This document shows positions 1 through 8,450 of a DNA stretch of 64,000 nucleotides, in pieces. Location: the NCBI RefSeq assembly GCF_001428625.1, contig NZ_LMIE01000029.1, positions 585,873 to 649,872 of the forward strand, written 5' to 3'. The notes beneath the pieces are model-generated. The model saw nothing but the letters and a program-made list of their open reading frames with translations. It was not told where the DNA came from and did not search any database. The stretch's first letter is position 1, and the number at the start of each line of letters is the position of its first letter. The DNA comes from Hydrogenophaga sp. Root209 (lineage in GTDB: Bacteria > Pseudomonadota > Gammaproteobacteria > Burkholderiales > Burkholderiaceae_C). The position numbers and the translations under genes were made by a program.

Positions 1-120
1 GGTGTCGTCAATGTTGACCAGCACGGCGCCGGTGGCCTGACGCGCGATTTCGCCGGTTTCCATCGTGACCGTGTGGGGGCCCCACTGGAAGGTCTTGGTG
101 ACTTTGTTGAACATGCTCAT
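1..120 (-). CDS. pnp: Polyribonucleotide nucleotidyltransferase, N-terminal end only (cut by window edge)
   Basis: The 40 visible codons begin [20 protein letters not shown] and continue with [20 protein letters not shown], the typical first beta strands of the first RNase PH domain of PNPase, a 3'-5' exoribonuclease of the RNA degradosome. The start is placed at 120 because GGAG lies 7 bases upstream of it; the second ATG at 114 would be too far from that site. It lies downstream of rpsO on the same strand, the standard rpsO-pnp order. The rest of the gene is outside the window. Confidence 0.95.
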   Translation of the reverse strand, partial: MSMFNKVTKTFQWGPHTVTMETGEIARQATGAVLVNIDDT

Positions 121-323
121 GGTTTATCTCCTCGAAATTTTTCGGCCACTCGGCAGAAAACACAGCGTGCGGCAAACCCGCACAAAACCCGGAAACACAA
201 CCCAGAACACGATGCCATTCCAGACGGATGGAGCAGGTCGCCGATGGCGCTCAACCCGTTTGGAATGACACAGCTTCGCTCTGCTATCGATGCTTCCGGA
301 ATCAAAAAAGGGGGTCAACAAGC

Positions 324-361
324 AAAAAACGCCCGAGCCAGCGAACCAACTCAGGCGTTTT
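324..361 (-). terminator. Rho-independent terminator after rpsO
   Basis: On the minus strand a 10-bp stem (AACGCCTGAG paired with CTCGGGCGTT, one T-G wobble) with a 12-base loop is followed by six T. It lies 21 bases past the rpsO stop and about 200 bases before pnp. It should separate rpsO from pnp at least partly. Confidence 0.85.
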
Positions 362-381
362 GTGCGTCAACCCGGGCTCAA

Positions 382-648
382 TTACTTGCGCAGACCCAGT
401 TTCGCGATCAGCGCGACGTAACGCTGGGCGTCCTTGGACTTCAGGTAGTCCAGCAGCTTGCGGCGGCGGCTCACCATGCGCAGCAGGCCGCGACGACCGT
501 GGTGGTCTTTGGCGTGCGTCTTGAAGTGGGGGGTCAGTTCGTTGATGCGTGCGGTCAGGATGGCGACCTGCACTTCTGGGCTGCCGGTGTCATTGGCGGC
601 GCGGGCGTTGGCCGCGACGACTTCGGCTTTGATGGATTGGGCAATCAT
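382..648 (-). CDS. rpsO: 30S ribosomal protein S15
   Basis: This 88-residue protein is the normal length for S15, which binds the central domain of 16S rRNA during 30S assembly. The signature stretch around residues 36-72 ([19 protein letters not shown], then [12 protein letters not shown]) is intact. AGGAAA lies just upstream of the ATG. It is transcribed toward pnp and followed by a good terminator. Confidence 0.98.
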   Translation of the reverse strand: MIAQSIKAEVVAANARAANDTGSPEVQVAILTARINELTPHFKTHAKDHHGRRGLLRMVSRRRKLLDYLKSKDAQRYVALIAKLGLRK

Positions 649-764
649 GGAAATTTCCTGGTGGTTACATGCGTCCCGGCGCAGCAGGTCGGCCTGAGGA
701 GTTGCTCCAAAGCCGGCCGCCGCATCGGGCGTGGATATGCTGTCCTTTCGAACGGCAACCGCGG

Positions 765-770
765 ATTATA
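765..770 (-). promoter_or_regulatory. Probable -10 element for rpsO
   Basis: TATAAT on the minus strand lies about 115 bases before the rpsO start codon. No good -35 hexamer is visible at 16-18 bases spacing; any -35 would fall in the 3' end of the aminotransferase gene. The position upstream of a ribosomal protein gene supports a sigma-70 promoter with a leader of roughly 110 bases. Confidence 0.5.
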
Positions 771-782
771 GGGCAGAAGGTG

Positions 783-2006
783 TCAGGCGGTGCCACCCGG
801 CTGGGCGGCGATCCACCGGCGCAGGCGCAGGACGCCCTCTTCCAGGCGGTGGGTGTCGCGGCTGGCAAAGCACCAGCGCAACCAGCCGGCCGCTTCCGGG
901 CTGAAGGCGCTGCCCGGCGCCAGGCCAATACCGGCCTCGCGAACCAGGCGTTTAGCGACGTCCAGACAATCGTCTTGCCCTTGCAACTTGAAAAAGGCAT
1001 ACATGCCGCCCAGCGGCTCGGCCAGCGTCACGCCCGGCACGGCGCGCAGCAGCGGCACCAGGGTGTCGCGGCAGGTTTTCAGGTGTGCCACCAAGGCGGG
1101 TGTGACCTCGGCGCCGCGCTGCAGCGCCACGGTGGCCCCACGCTGCACGAACACCGGTGCGCACGAGGTGTTGAACTCGATCAGCTTGCCCAGGGCCGGC
1201 GTGAGCGCGGCGGGCAGCACCAGCCAGCCCAGCCGCCAGCCGGTCATGAGGAAACTCTTGGAAAAGCTGTGCGCGACGATGACCCGGTCGTCCGGTGCGG
1301 CCACATCCAGGAAGCTGCTGGCCGCACCGTTGGCGGTGTCGCCCGCGTAATACAGCCGCTCGTAGACCTCGTCGGCCAGGATCCAGGTGCCGGTGCGGCG
1401 GCAATGCGTCAGGATGGTGGCCTGCTCGTCGCGAGTCAGGGTCCAGCCCGTGGGGTTGTTGGGCGCGTTGACGATGAGCATCCGTGTGGCCGGCGTGATG
1501 GCGGACAGCAAGGCCTCCATGTCCAGCGCCCAGGCACCGGCGCGCGGGCCGGTGCCGAGCACGCGCAGCGGCACGCTTTTCACGTTCGCGCCCATGAGCA
1601 GCGGCTGCGCCACCAGATTGGGCCAGGCCGGCGTGACCACCACCACCTCGTCACCCGCTTCCACCAGCGCCTGCGACGCCAGCATCAGCCCGTTGACACC
1701 ACCCGAAGTGACGGCCAGCCGATCCATCCAGTGCGCAGCACCGCGACCGGGGTGCAGGCTGTCGGTGTAGACCGCGAGCGCTTCGCGCAATTCGGGCAGG
1801 CCGAGGTTGTGCGCGTAGAAGGTCTCACCGGCCTGCAGCGAGGCCATGGCGGCTTCGCGGATGAAGCCGGGCGTGACTTCGTCGCTCTCGCCAAACCAGA
1901 ACTTGAGCACGTTGTCGCGGCCCAGGCCTTCGTTGGCCACCTCGCGGATGCGGGAGGCTTCGAGGTTTTCAACGACGGGGCGCATGAAGGGAGTGTGTGG
2001 GGACAT
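783..2006 (-). CDS. PLP-dependent aminotransferase, class I/II
   Basis: This 407-residue protein has the fold-type I aminotransferase pattern. NAPNNPTG lies near residue 185, and the likely PLP lysine is in HSFSKSF followed by MTGWRLGWL near residue 250. The family transfers amino groups between amino acids and 2-oxo acids; the substrate cannot be read from the sequence. The start MSPHTPFMRP is chosen because its ATG overlaps the stop of the upstream binding-protein gene (TGATG). That overlap suggests co-translation, so the substrate may be the amino acid bound by the upstream protein. Confidence 0.85.
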   Translation of the reverse strand: MSPHTPFMRPVVENLEASRIREVANEGLGRDNVLKFWFGESDEVTPGFIREAAMASLQAGETFYAHNLGLPELREALAVYTDSLHPGRGAAHWMDRLAVTSGGVNGLMLASQALVEAGDEVVVVTPAWPNLVAQPLLMGANVKSVPLRVLGTGPRAGAWALDMEALLSAITPATRMLIVNAPNNPTGWTLTRDEQATILTHCRRTGTWILADEVYERLYYAGDTANGAASSFLDVAAPDDRVIVAHSFSKSFLMTGWRLGWLVLPAALTPALGKLIEFNTSCAPVFVQRGATVALQRGAEVTPALVAHLKTCRDTLVPLLRAVPGVTLAEPLGGMYAFFKLQGQDDCLDVAKRLVREAGIGLAPGSAFSPEAAGWLRWCFASRDTHRLEEGVLRLRRWIAAQPGGTA

Positions 2007-3301
2007 CAGGGTCGGATCATGTTGCAGCGGTGAGGCTGTTCGGCTTGCTGGGGAGCCAGGTTGCGGATGACGCGAAAGCCATAGCCCGAGCCTTCGACGT
2101 CGAACTTCGCGCCGGGCGCGCCCTGGCGATCCATCACGGCCACCGCCAGCGGCTGCTGGAACTGGTGGTCGGCGGCGCGCATGCGGGCAGTCTGGCCAGC
2201 AAGGGTGACTTCGGCTTTCTCCAACTGGGCGGCGATGGTGGCCGCATTGACCGGGCCGGCGGCACCGGCGCGTTCGATCGCCTGCGCAAGCGACTCGATC
2301 ATGAGTTGCATGCGCATGTGCACGTAGTCGTCGGCGGGGTTCGGGAAGCGTTGGCGGAACGATTGGTAGAAGGCTTCGGACTCGCGCGTGGGCACATTGG
2401 GGAACCAGTCGGCCACCGCGATCACCTTGCCGATGCCGGCCTCGCCCATGGCCGCCGGTGCACCCAGCGCGTTGCCGTAGAAGGTGTAGAACGTGCCCTC
2501 GAAACCGACCTCGCGCGCGGCCTTCACCAGCAGCGTGAGGTCGTTGCCCCAGTTGCCGGTGAGCACGGCCTGGGCCCCGCTGGCCTTGATCTTGGTCGCG
2601 TAGGGCAGAAAGTCCTTCACACGCGCCATGGGGTGCAGCTCTTCGCCGACGATCTTCACGTCGGGCCGCTGCGCGGCCAGCTGGCTGCGACCCTCTCGCA
2701 GCACGGCCTGGCCAAAGCTGTAGTCCTGGCCGATCAGGTAGATGCTCTTGAGCTGCGGGTCTTCGCGCAACACGCTCATGAGCGCGGTCATGCGCATGTC
2801 GGCATGGGCGTCGAAGCGGAAATGCCAGTAGCTGCACTTCTCGTTGGTCAGTACCGGGTCCACGGCCGAGTAGTTGAGAAACAGCATCTGGCGCGCCGGC
2901 TCGCGTTCGTTGTGCTTGTTGATGGCCTCGATCAGGGCGCTGGCCGCGGCCGACGAGTTGCCCTGCGTGACGATGGTGATGTCGCGGTCCACCGCCGAAC
3001 GCAGCGCCGACAGCGCCTCTTCGGTCTGGCCCTTGCTGTCGAAACGCTCGATCTGCAGCGGACGGTTGCCGCCCGGTAGCTTCACGCCGCCGCGGGCATT
3101 CACCCGCTCGGTCGCCCAGACCAGGTTGCGGTAGACGGCCTCGCCGGTGTTGGCGATCGGGCCCGACAGGCCCTCGATCATGCCGATGCGGATCGGCGCA
3201 GGCGTCTGGGCCAGCGACGCGGTGGCGCAGAAAGCGCCGATCAGCATGGCCGCCAGTGCGCGGCGGCGCTGGGAGAAGACGGAATCAAGCAGGTGTTTCA
3301 T
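2006..3301 (-). CDS. ABC transporter substrate-binding protein, branched-chain amino acid (LivK-like) family
   Basis: This 431-residue protein has a signal peptide (basic start, hydrophobic run, cleavage probably after ATASLAQ near residue 32) and then the Peripla_BP_6 fold (IRIGMIEGLSGPIANTGEA). The family binds amino acids or similar small organic acids in the periplasm. No permease or ATPase gene is adjacent, so it is an orphan binding protein. It overlaps by one base with the aminotransferase downstream, which suggests a shared physiological role. Ligand unknown. Confidence 0.85.
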   Translation of the reverse strand: MKHLLDSVFSQRRRALAAMLIGAFCATASLAQTPAPIRIGMIEGLSGPIANTGEAVYRNLVWATERVNARGGVKLPGGNRPLQIERFDSKGQTEEALSALRSAVDRDITIVTQGNSSAAASALIEAINKHNEREPARQMLFLNYSAVDPVLTNEKCSYWHFRFDAHADMRMTALMSVLREDPQLKSIYLIGQDYSFGQAVLREGRSQLAAQRPDVKIVGEELHPMARVKDFLPYATKIKASGAQAVLTGNWGNDLTLLVKAAREVGFEGTFYTFYGNALGAPAAMGEAGIGKVIAVADWFPNVPTRESEAFYQSFRQRFPNPADDYVHMRMQLMIESLAQAIERAGAAGPVNAATIAAQLEKAEVTLAGQTARMRAADHQFQQPLAVAVMDRQGAPGAKFDVEGSGYGFRVIRNLAPQQAEQPHRCNMIRP

Positions 3302-3388
3302 GGGGATGTGTTGCTCATGGTGTCCAAACGCGGACGTTCGGTCTTTCTGGCGTCGTAGTGCCAGCGCCGGAACTCTAATGGATCAACG

Positions 3389-4507
3389 TCAGCTGGTGCC
3401 AACCGGCACGCCCGGCCCGAGATCCGACAGCGGCCAGCGCGGCTTCACATCGAAGCTGTATCCGTGGCCATCGGTCCCGGCGGCCGAGTCCAGACGGACC
3501 AGCCCGGCCTGCACGCGCATGCCGCCAGCCAGCGCGATCATGGCGCCGTTGTCGGTGCACAGGTGCAGCTCGGGGTAGTGCACGCGAACCCCTGCCTTGG
3601 CGCACGCGGCACCCAGTTGCTCGCGCAACAAGGTGTTGGCGCCCACACCGCCGGCCACCACCAGACGGCGCAAACCCGTCTGGCGCACCGCCGCCATGGA
3701 CTTCTTCACCAGCACCTCGACGATCGCGGCCTGCACGCTGGCGGCCACATCGGCCTTTTGCCGCGGCGTCAGCGGATCGGCCAGGTGCAGCGTGGCCGGT
3801 CCGTCCAGGCTGGCGTGGGCCAGCCTTTTCACCTGGGTCAGCACCGCGGTCTTGAGACCGGCAAAGGAAAAATCGAGGTCACCGCTGTGCAGCAGCGGGC
3901 GCGGAAACTTGTACGCCTGTGCGTCGCCCTGCAGCGCCAGCCGAGCCAGTGCAGGCCCGCCCGGGTAACCCAGGCCGAGCAACTTGGCCGACTTGTCGAA
4001 GGCCTCGCCGGCCGCGTCGTCGATGGTTTCGCCGAGCAGCATGTAGCGCCCCACCCCGTCCACCCGCATCAGCTGGCTGTGGCCGCCCGACACCAGCAGC
4101 GCCACGAAGGGAAATTCGGGCGGGTCGGCGCTGAGGAACGGCGACAGCAGGTGGCCTTCGAGGTGGTGCACGCCGATCACCGGTTTGCCCAGTGCGAAGC
4201 CCAGCGCGCAGGCCACGCCAGAACCCACCAGCAGCGCGCCGGCCAGGCCGGGGCCGCGGGTGTAGGCCACGGCGTCCACCGCCGACAGCGGCAGGCCGGC
4301 CTGGGCCAGCACCGCGTCGGTGAGCGGCAGCACGCGGCGGATGTGGTCGCGACTGGCCAGCTCGGGCACCACGCCGCCATAGGCACGGTGCATCTCGATC
4401 TGGCTGTGCAGCGCGTCGCCCAGCAGCCGCGGCGTGTGACCGCCGCTGGCGTCGACCAAGGCCACGCCGGTTTCGTCGCAAGACGACTCGATTCCCAAAA
4501 TCAGCAT
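3389..4507 (-). CDS. tsaD: tRNA N6-adenosine threonylcarbamoyltransferase TsaD
   Basis: This 372-residue protein starts [17 protein letters not shown], the canonical TsaD start, so the longer upstream reading is rejected. Metal-binding HHLEGH lies near residue 111, and the family motifs [27 protein letters not shown] and CTDNGAMIA all follow. TsaD transfers threonylcarbamoyl to A37 of ANN-decoding tRNAs with TsaB, TsaE and TsaC. It is slightly longer than the E. coli protein. It is transcribed divergently from the NIT-ANTAR regulator, with 67 bases between the start codons. Confidence 0.96.
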   Translation of the reverse strand: MLILGIESSCDETGVALVDASGGHTPRLLGDALHSQIEMHRAYGGVVPELASRDHIRRVLPLTDAVLAQAGLPLSAVDAVAYTRGPGLAGALLVGSGVACALGFALGKPVIGVHHLEGHLLSPFLSADPPEFPFVALLVSGGHSQLMRVDGVGRYMLLGETIDDAAGEAFDKSAKLLGLGYPGGPALARLALQGDAQAYKFPRPLLHSGDLDFSFAGLKTAVLTQVKRLAHASLDGPATLHLADPLTPRQKADVAASVQAAIVEVLVKKSMAAVRQTGLRRLVVAGGVGANTLLREQLGAACAKAGVRVHYPELHLCTDNGAMIALAGGMRVQAGLVRLDSAAGTDGHGYSFDVKPRWPLSDLGPGVPVGTS

Positions 4508-4523
4508 CGCCCAAGTGTACGGG

Positions 4524-4539
4524 CGGCATGTTTGTTGCT
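4524..4539 (+). promoter_or_regulatory. Putative sigma-54 promoter of the NIT-ANTAR regulator gene
   Basis: CGGCATGTTTGTTGCT has GG (4525-4526), ten bases, then GC (4537-4538), plus the TTGCT half of the -12 element. Transcription would start near 4550, 25 bases before the ATG at 4575. The same element type precedes nrtA, narK and nirB in this window, which raises its credibility. Confidence 0.55.
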
Positions 4540-4574
4540 CACACTTGGCGCATGTGTGCACAACTGTCGCGAAC

Positions 4575-5843
4575 ATGAAATCGGGCCTGAACTTTCTGGT
4601 GGCGGCCAAACGCTGCGAAATCGCCGAACTGCAGCAGCTCGCGCTCACCAGCGCGCTGGTGAACGTGACCGGGCGTCTGGTGCACGGCCTGCAGCGCGAA
4701 CGGGGCCTGTCCAACCTGTTTCTCGGCTCACAGGGTCATCAGTTTGGCGAGATGCGCGCGAACCAGATCAGGGAATCCCGCCAGATCGAAGCCGAACTGC
4801 GCGCCTGCTTTGACGAACTGGACACCGAGTCGGCCCTGGTGGGCAACGGCGCCCGCCTGTTCAGCCGCATCGCCTATGTGCTGCACGGGCTGGATGCGCT
4901 GGATGGGTTGCGATCGCGCGTGGCGGCGCTGCAATGGACGACCCAGCAGGCCACCGAAGCCTACGTGCGGCTGATCTCGGGCCTGCTCGCGGTGGTGTTC
5001 GAGGCGGCCGACACCGCCAGCGATCCCGAGATCTCACGCTTGCTGGTGGCCTTGTTCAACTTCATGCAGGGCAAGGAGTTCGCCGGCCAGGAGCGTGCGG
5101 CCGGGTCGGCGCTGTTCGCCGGGGGGCGTGCCGAAGCGGGTGAACAGCAGCGTCTGCTGCACCTGATCGAGTCCCAGGAGCGCTGCCTGGAGGTGTTCAC
5201 CGAGTTTTCGAAAGCCCAGGCGGTGGAGCTGTGGAATGCAACCCAGGCCAGCGCCACGCTGGCCGAGCTGGAACGGCTGCGCCGCGTGCTGTGCACGGCC
5301 GCCCATGGCTCACCGCTCAATGCGCAGATGAGCCAGGCGTGGTTTGACTGCTGCAGCCGGCGCATTGACCGCATGAAAACGGTGGAGGAGCGCCTGGCGC
5401 TGGACTTGCTGCAAGCCTGCGAGCAGAAGATCGTCGCGGCCCATGCCGAGCTGAACAGTTTTCACGCACTGCAAACAGGCCCCGCCACCGCGGCGGACGT
5501 TCTGTCGTTCTTCAGGGCGCCGAACGCTCGGGACAGCAGCGGTTTCGGCACCGGCACCCAGAGTTACGGCCTTCACCTGGAGCGCTCGATCCTGGAACTG
5601 GTGCAGGGGCAGGCGCGGCGCCTGCAGACGATGAGCGAGGAGCTCGACACCGTGCGCGCCAGCCTCAACGAGCGCAAGCTGATCGAGCGCGCCAAGGGTC
5701 TGCTCATGGCACACCGACACCTCAGCGAGGAAGAAGCCCACAAGACCATTCGCCAGATGGCCATGAACCAGAACCGCCGGCTGATCGAGGTGGCCGAAGC
5801 GGTGCTGGCCATGGCCGAGGTGCTGCCCGAACGGCAACGCTGA
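4575..5843 (+). CDS. nasR: NasR-like nitrate-responsive antiterminator (NIT domain plus ANTAR domain)
   Basis: This 422-residue cytoplasmic protein has an N-terminal helical NIT region (about residues 25-270, with [17 protein letters not shown]) and a C-terminal ANTAR RNA-binding domain (about 355-415, with [20 protein letters not shown]). NasR of Klebsiella has this domain order, binds nitrate or nitrite, and promotes antitermination in the nasF leader. The start at 4575 (MKSGLNFLV) is chosen because the extra upstream residues are not NIT-like and would begin inside the promoter. It lies directly upstream of nrtABC, whose leader carries a matching hairpin pair. Symbol assigned by domain architecture and position. 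Confidence 0.85.
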   Translation: MKSGLNFLVAAKRCEIAELQQLALTSALVNVTGRLVHGLQRERGLSNLFLGSQGHQFGEMRANQIRESRQIEAELRACFDELDTESALVGNGARLFSRIAYVLHGLDALDGLRSRVAALQWTTQQATEAYVRLISGLLAVVFEAADTASDPEISRLLVALFNFMQGKEFAGQERAAGSALFAGGRAEAGEQQRLLHLIESQERCLEVFTEFSKAQAVELWNATQASATLAELERLRRVLCTAAHGSPLNAQMSQAWFDCCSRRIDRMKTVEERLALDLLQACEQKIVAAHAELNSFHALQTGPATAADVLSFFRAPNARDSSGFGTGTQSYGLHLERSILELVQGQARRLQTMSEELDTVRASLNERKLIERAKGLLMAHRHLSEEEAHKTIRQMAMNQNRRLIEVAEAVLAMAEVLPERQR

Positions 5844-5865
5844 GCGCACGCCATGTTGCTGCAGC

Positions 5866-5880
5866 GCACAAATACCGTGC
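5866..5880. promoter_or_regulatory. Possible NtrC-binding site upstream of nrtA
   Basis: GCAC, seven bases, GTGC matches the dyad core of the NtrC consensus (TGCACC-N5-GGTGCA). It lies about 160 bases upstream of the GG-GC element at 6022-6037, a normal enhancer distance for sigma-54 promoters. A single short site; it is supported mainly by position. Confidence 0.45.
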
Positions 5881-5887
5881 CGCGGCA

Positions 5888-5916
5888 GCATCGCGCACCA
5901 GATTGAGGCGCGATGC
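5888..5916. repeat. Perfect 9-bp inverted repeat downstream of the NIT-ANTAR gene
   Basis: GCATCGCGC and GCGCGATGC are separated by 11 bases, 45 bases past the nasR-like stop. No T-run follows, so it is not a classical terminator. It could be a factor-dependent terminator hairpin or a regulator site for the nrtA promoter. Confidence 0.5.
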
Positions 5917-6021
5917 AAACATGGCACGACGGCCATCTGTCCGCTGGCACGACGCAGATCCTGCCGATTTCTGTTTTGAAATCAAGCCTTTTGCAACCGC
6001 GCCCCAAGTCAACCCTGAAGC

Positions 6022-6037
6022 TGGCACACAAACTGCT
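6022..6037 (+). promoter_or_regulatory. Putative sigma-54 promoter of nrtABC
   Basis: TGGCACACAAACTGCT matches TGGCAC-N5-TTGC with one mismatch in the -12 half. GG (6023-6024) and GC (6035-6036) are ten bases apart. The predicted start near 6047 puts the leader hairpin at the very 5' end of the RNA. The Klebsiella nasF operon, the model for this circuit, also uses sigma-54. Confidence 0.65.
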
Positions 6038-6052
6038 GTAACCAGGACAAGC

Positions 6053-6078
6053 GATTCGAGCCAACGGCGGCCCGGGTT
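6053..6078 (+). promoter_or_regulatory. Leader hairpin with AACGGC hexaloop, candidate ANTAR-binding RNA (nrtA leader)
   Basis: GCC-[AACGGC]-GGC (loop 6063-6068) extends outward through one A-C mismatch into further paired bases down to 6053/6078. The six-base loop has A at position 1 and G at position 4, the features known for ANTAR target loops. A near-identical loop occurs in the narK and nirB leaders. CAACGGCG at 6062-6069 is repeated at 6103-6110, so the terminator 3' arm could pair with either copy. Confidence 0.6.
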
Positions 6079-6101
6079 TCGACAGTCTCCCCGACACGAG
6101 G

Positions 6102-6162
6102 ACAACGGCGTCCATTTCCGGCTTGCGAAGCACAGCCACGGAAATGGGCGCCGTTGTGTTTT
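6102..6162 (+). terminator. Leader attenuator terminator upstream of nrtA
   Basis: A 19-bp stem (ACAACGGCGTCCATTTCCG at 6102-6120 pairs with 6139-6157, with a single T-G wobble) has an 18-base loop and is followed by GTTTT; another T-run lies at 6173-6179. It stands between the predicted promoter and the nrtA ATG at 6198, where a terminator only makes sense as a regulated attenuator. It corresponds to the 3:4 terminator of the Klebsiella nasF leader. Confidence 0.85.
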
Positions 6163-6197
6163 GGGGCACCGATTTTTTTATCAGCAAGGAGTTGGAC

Positions 6198-7496
6198 ATG
6201 AACGCAAACACCACCGGCGCAACCATTCCCCAGGCCGCGGTCGACACCACCACCGAGACCGCAGCGGCTTCGCGGCGCGATTTCATCAAGAAAAGCACAG
6301 CCATCGGCGGCGCCGCTTTCTTCTCCACGCTGGGCCACAGCGGTGTGTGGGCGGCCGGCTCCGATGCGCCCGAAAAGACCGAGGTCAAGATTGGTTTCAT
6401 CCCGCTGACCGACTGCGCCAGCGTGGTGATGGCCGCCGAACTCGGCATCGACAAGAAGTACGGCGTGAAGATCGTCCCGACCAAGGAAGCCAGCTGGGCC
6501 GGCGTGCGCGACAAGCTGGTCAACAGTGAACTGGACTTCGCCCATGTGCTCTACGGCCTGGTCTACGGCCTGCAGCTGGGCACCTCGGGCCCGAAGAAGG
6601 ACATGGCTGTGCTGATGAACCTGAACCACAACGGCCAAGCCATCACGCTGTCCAAGAAGCTGGCAGAAAAAGGCGCGGTCGACGGCCCATCGCTGGCCAA
6701 ACTGATGACCAGCGAGAAGCGCGAATACACCTTTGCCCAGACCTTCCCCACGGGCACCCACGCCATGTGGCTCTACTACTGGCTGGCCAGTGCCGGTATC
6801 GATCCTTTCAAGGACGCACGCGCCATCGTGGTGCCACCGCCGCAGATGGTGGCCAACATGCGCGTCGGCAACATGGACGGCTTCTGCGTGGGCGAACCCT
6901 GGAACCACCGCGCCATCGTCGACGGGATCGGCATCACGGCCAACACCACGCAGGACATCTGGAAGGACCACCCCGAGAAGGTGCTGGGCACCACCGCCGA
7001 GTTCGTGCAGAAGAACCCCAACACCGCGCGCGCCGTGACGGCCGCCATCCTGGAGGCCGGCAAGTGGATCGACGCCGGTCTGCAGAACAAGAACAAGATG
7101 GCCGAGACGATTGCGCAGCGCTCCTACGTGAACACCGGCGTGGACGCGATCAACCAGCGCATCCTGGGCCGCTACCAGAACGGCATGGGCAAGACCTGGG
7201 ACGACCCCAACCACATGAAGTTCTTCAATGATGGCCTGGTGAACTTCCCCTACCTGAGCGACGGCATGTGGTTCCTCACGCAACACAAGCGCTGGGGATT
7301 GCTCAAGTCGCACCCCGACTACCTGGCCGTGGCCAAACAGGTCAACCGCATCGACATCTACAAGGAAGCGGCCACCGCCACCAAGACGGCCTTGCCCAAG
7401 TCCGACATGCGCAGTGCGAAGCTCATGGACGGCGTGGTGTGGGACGGCAAGGACCCGGCCAAGTACGCCGACAGCTTCAAGACCAAGGCGGCCTGA
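6198..7496 (+). CDS. nrtA: Nitrate ABC transporter substrate-binding protein (NrtA/NasF family)
   Basis: This 432-residue protein starts MNANTTGATIPQ, with AGGAG 6 bases before the ATG. A twin-arginine signal (SRRDFIKKS near residue 31, then a hydrophobic segment ending HSGVWAAG) points to Tat export. The body is NrtA-like: KIGFIPLTDCASVVMAAELG, HVLYGLVYGLQLG and LMNLNHNGQAITLSKKL. It would capture nitrate (or nitrite) in the periplasm and deliver it to NrtBC, encoded immediately downstream. Related CmpA and cyanate-binding proteins cannot be fully excluded, but the nitrate-gene setting favours nitrate. Confidence 0.9.
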   Translation: MNANTTGATIPQAAVDTTTETAAASRRDFIKKSTAIGGAAFFSTLGHSGVWAAGSDAPEKTEVKIGFIPLTDCASVVMAAELGIDKKYGVKIVPTKEASWAGVRDKLVNSELDFAHVLYGLVYGLQLGTSGPKKDMAVLMNLNHNGQAITLSKKLAEKGAVDGPSLAKLMTSEKREYTFAQTFPTGTHAMWLYYWLASAGIDPFKDARAIVVPPPQMVANMRVGNMDGFCVGEPWNHRAIVDGIGITANTTQDIWKDHPEKVLGTTAEFVQKNPNTARAVTAAILEAGKWIDAGLQNKNKMAETIAQRSYVNTGVDAINQRILGRYQNGMGKTWDDPNHMKFFNDGLVNFPYLSDGMWFLTQHKRWGLLKSHPDYLAVAKQVNRIDIYKEAATATKTALPKSDMRSAKLMDGVVWDGKDPAKYADSFKTKAA

Positions 7497-7523
7497 TCAG
7501 GCCCGCCGCACCGGAGAACCACC

Positions 7524-8450
7524 ATGGTCAGCGCCGTTTTTCATTCGCCTCTGGAAGGGCTCGCCCCCAGCCAGTCCGAGACTTCTTCTACCGCTGCGAC
7601 GAAACCCGTTGTCATGGCCGCGGTGGCAAAGCCGGCTGCGCATGCAATACAGGTCAAGCGCGGTTGGGACCTGCGCTTCCTCTGGACCAGCGTCTTGCCG
7701 CCCGTGCTGGGCCTGGTCTTCCTCATCACCGTGTGGGCGGTGGTGGCCGGCACCGGTGAGAGCGGAATCCCCACACCGTTGGAGACCTGGAAGCAGGCCA
7801 TCGAGGTGTTCTCCGATCCGTTCTACCAAGTCGGCCCGAACGACCAGGGCGTGGGCTGGAACGTGCTCATGTCGCTGCAGCGCGTGGCCATCGGCTTCGG
7901 CCTGGCCGCAGCGGTGGGCATACCCGCGGGCTTTGCCATCGGACGCTTCGAGTTCTTGAGCCGCATGTTCAACCCGCTCATCAGCCTGCTGCGTCCGGTC
8001 TCGCCACTGGCCTGGTTGCCGATCGGTCTGCTGGTCTTCAAGGGTGCCAACCCGGCAGCCATCTGGACCATCTTCATCTGCTCGATCTGGCCCATGATCA
8101 TCAACACCGCGGTGGGCGTGCAGCGCGTGCCGCAGGACTACATGAACGTGGCGCGCGTGCTCAACCTGAGCGAATGGAAGATCTTCACCAAGATCCTGTT
8201 CCCCGCCGTGCTGCCCTACCTTCTCACAGGCGTGCGCCTGGCGGTGGGCACGGCCTGGCTGGTGATCGTGGCCGCCGAGATGCTGACCGGGGGCGTGGGC
8301 ATCGGCTTCTGGATCTGGGACGAGTGGAACAACCTCAACGTTGCCAGCATCATCATCGCGATCTTCGTGATCGGCATCGTGGGCCTGGTGCTCGAATTCG
8401 GCCTGATCAAGCTGGCCACCCTGTTCACGTTTGAGGAAGTCAAGTCATGA
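7524..8450 (+). CDS. nrtB: Nitrate ABC transporter permease
   Basis: This 308-residue membrane protein has a BPD_transp_1 fold. Its first membrane helix lies near residues 50-75 (VLGLVFLITVWAVVAGTG), and the EAA loop lies near residues 215-240 (SEWKIFTKILFPAVLPYL). The N-terminal 45 residues are cytoplasmic and low in complexity. GGAG lies 7 bases before the ATG. It follows nrtA by 27 bases and overlaps nrtC by four (ATGA), so the three are one operon. It forms the membrane channel of the importer. Confidence 0.92.
   Translation: MVSAVFHSPLEGLAPSQSETSSTAATKPVVMAAVAKPAAHAIQVKRGWDLRFLWTSVLPPVLGLVFLITVWAVVAGTGESGIPTPLETWKQAIEVFSDPFYQVGPNDQGVGWNVLMSLQRVAIGFGLAAAVGIPAGFAIGRFEFLSRMFNPLISLLRPVSPLAWLPIGLLVFKGANPAAIWTIFICSIWPMIINTAVGVQRVPQDYMNVARVLNLSEWKIFTKILFPAVLPYLLTGVRLAVGTAWLVIVAAEMLTGGVGIGFWIWDEWNNLNVASIIIAIFVIGIVGLVLEFGLIKLATLFTFEEVKS

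Noticed and set aside
73-771. Plus-strand frame across pnp, terminator and rpsO
   Set aside because: It is antisense to rpsO and crosses the terminator; codon shadow in GC-rich DNA.
783-2837. A 684-codon reading joining the aminotransferase and binding-protein region
   Set aside because: Only the part after 2006 is aminotransferase-like; the rest is an out-of-frame shadow of the binding-protein gene.
4515-4574. Start of the NIT-ANTAR gene at 4515
   Set aside because: It would begin upstream of the predicted sigma-54 element and adds residues unlike NIT domains; ATG at 4575 is preferred.
4508-4714. Extended tsaD start
   Set aside because: [14 protein letters not shown] at 4507 is the conserved family start; the extension overlaps the divergent regulator gene.
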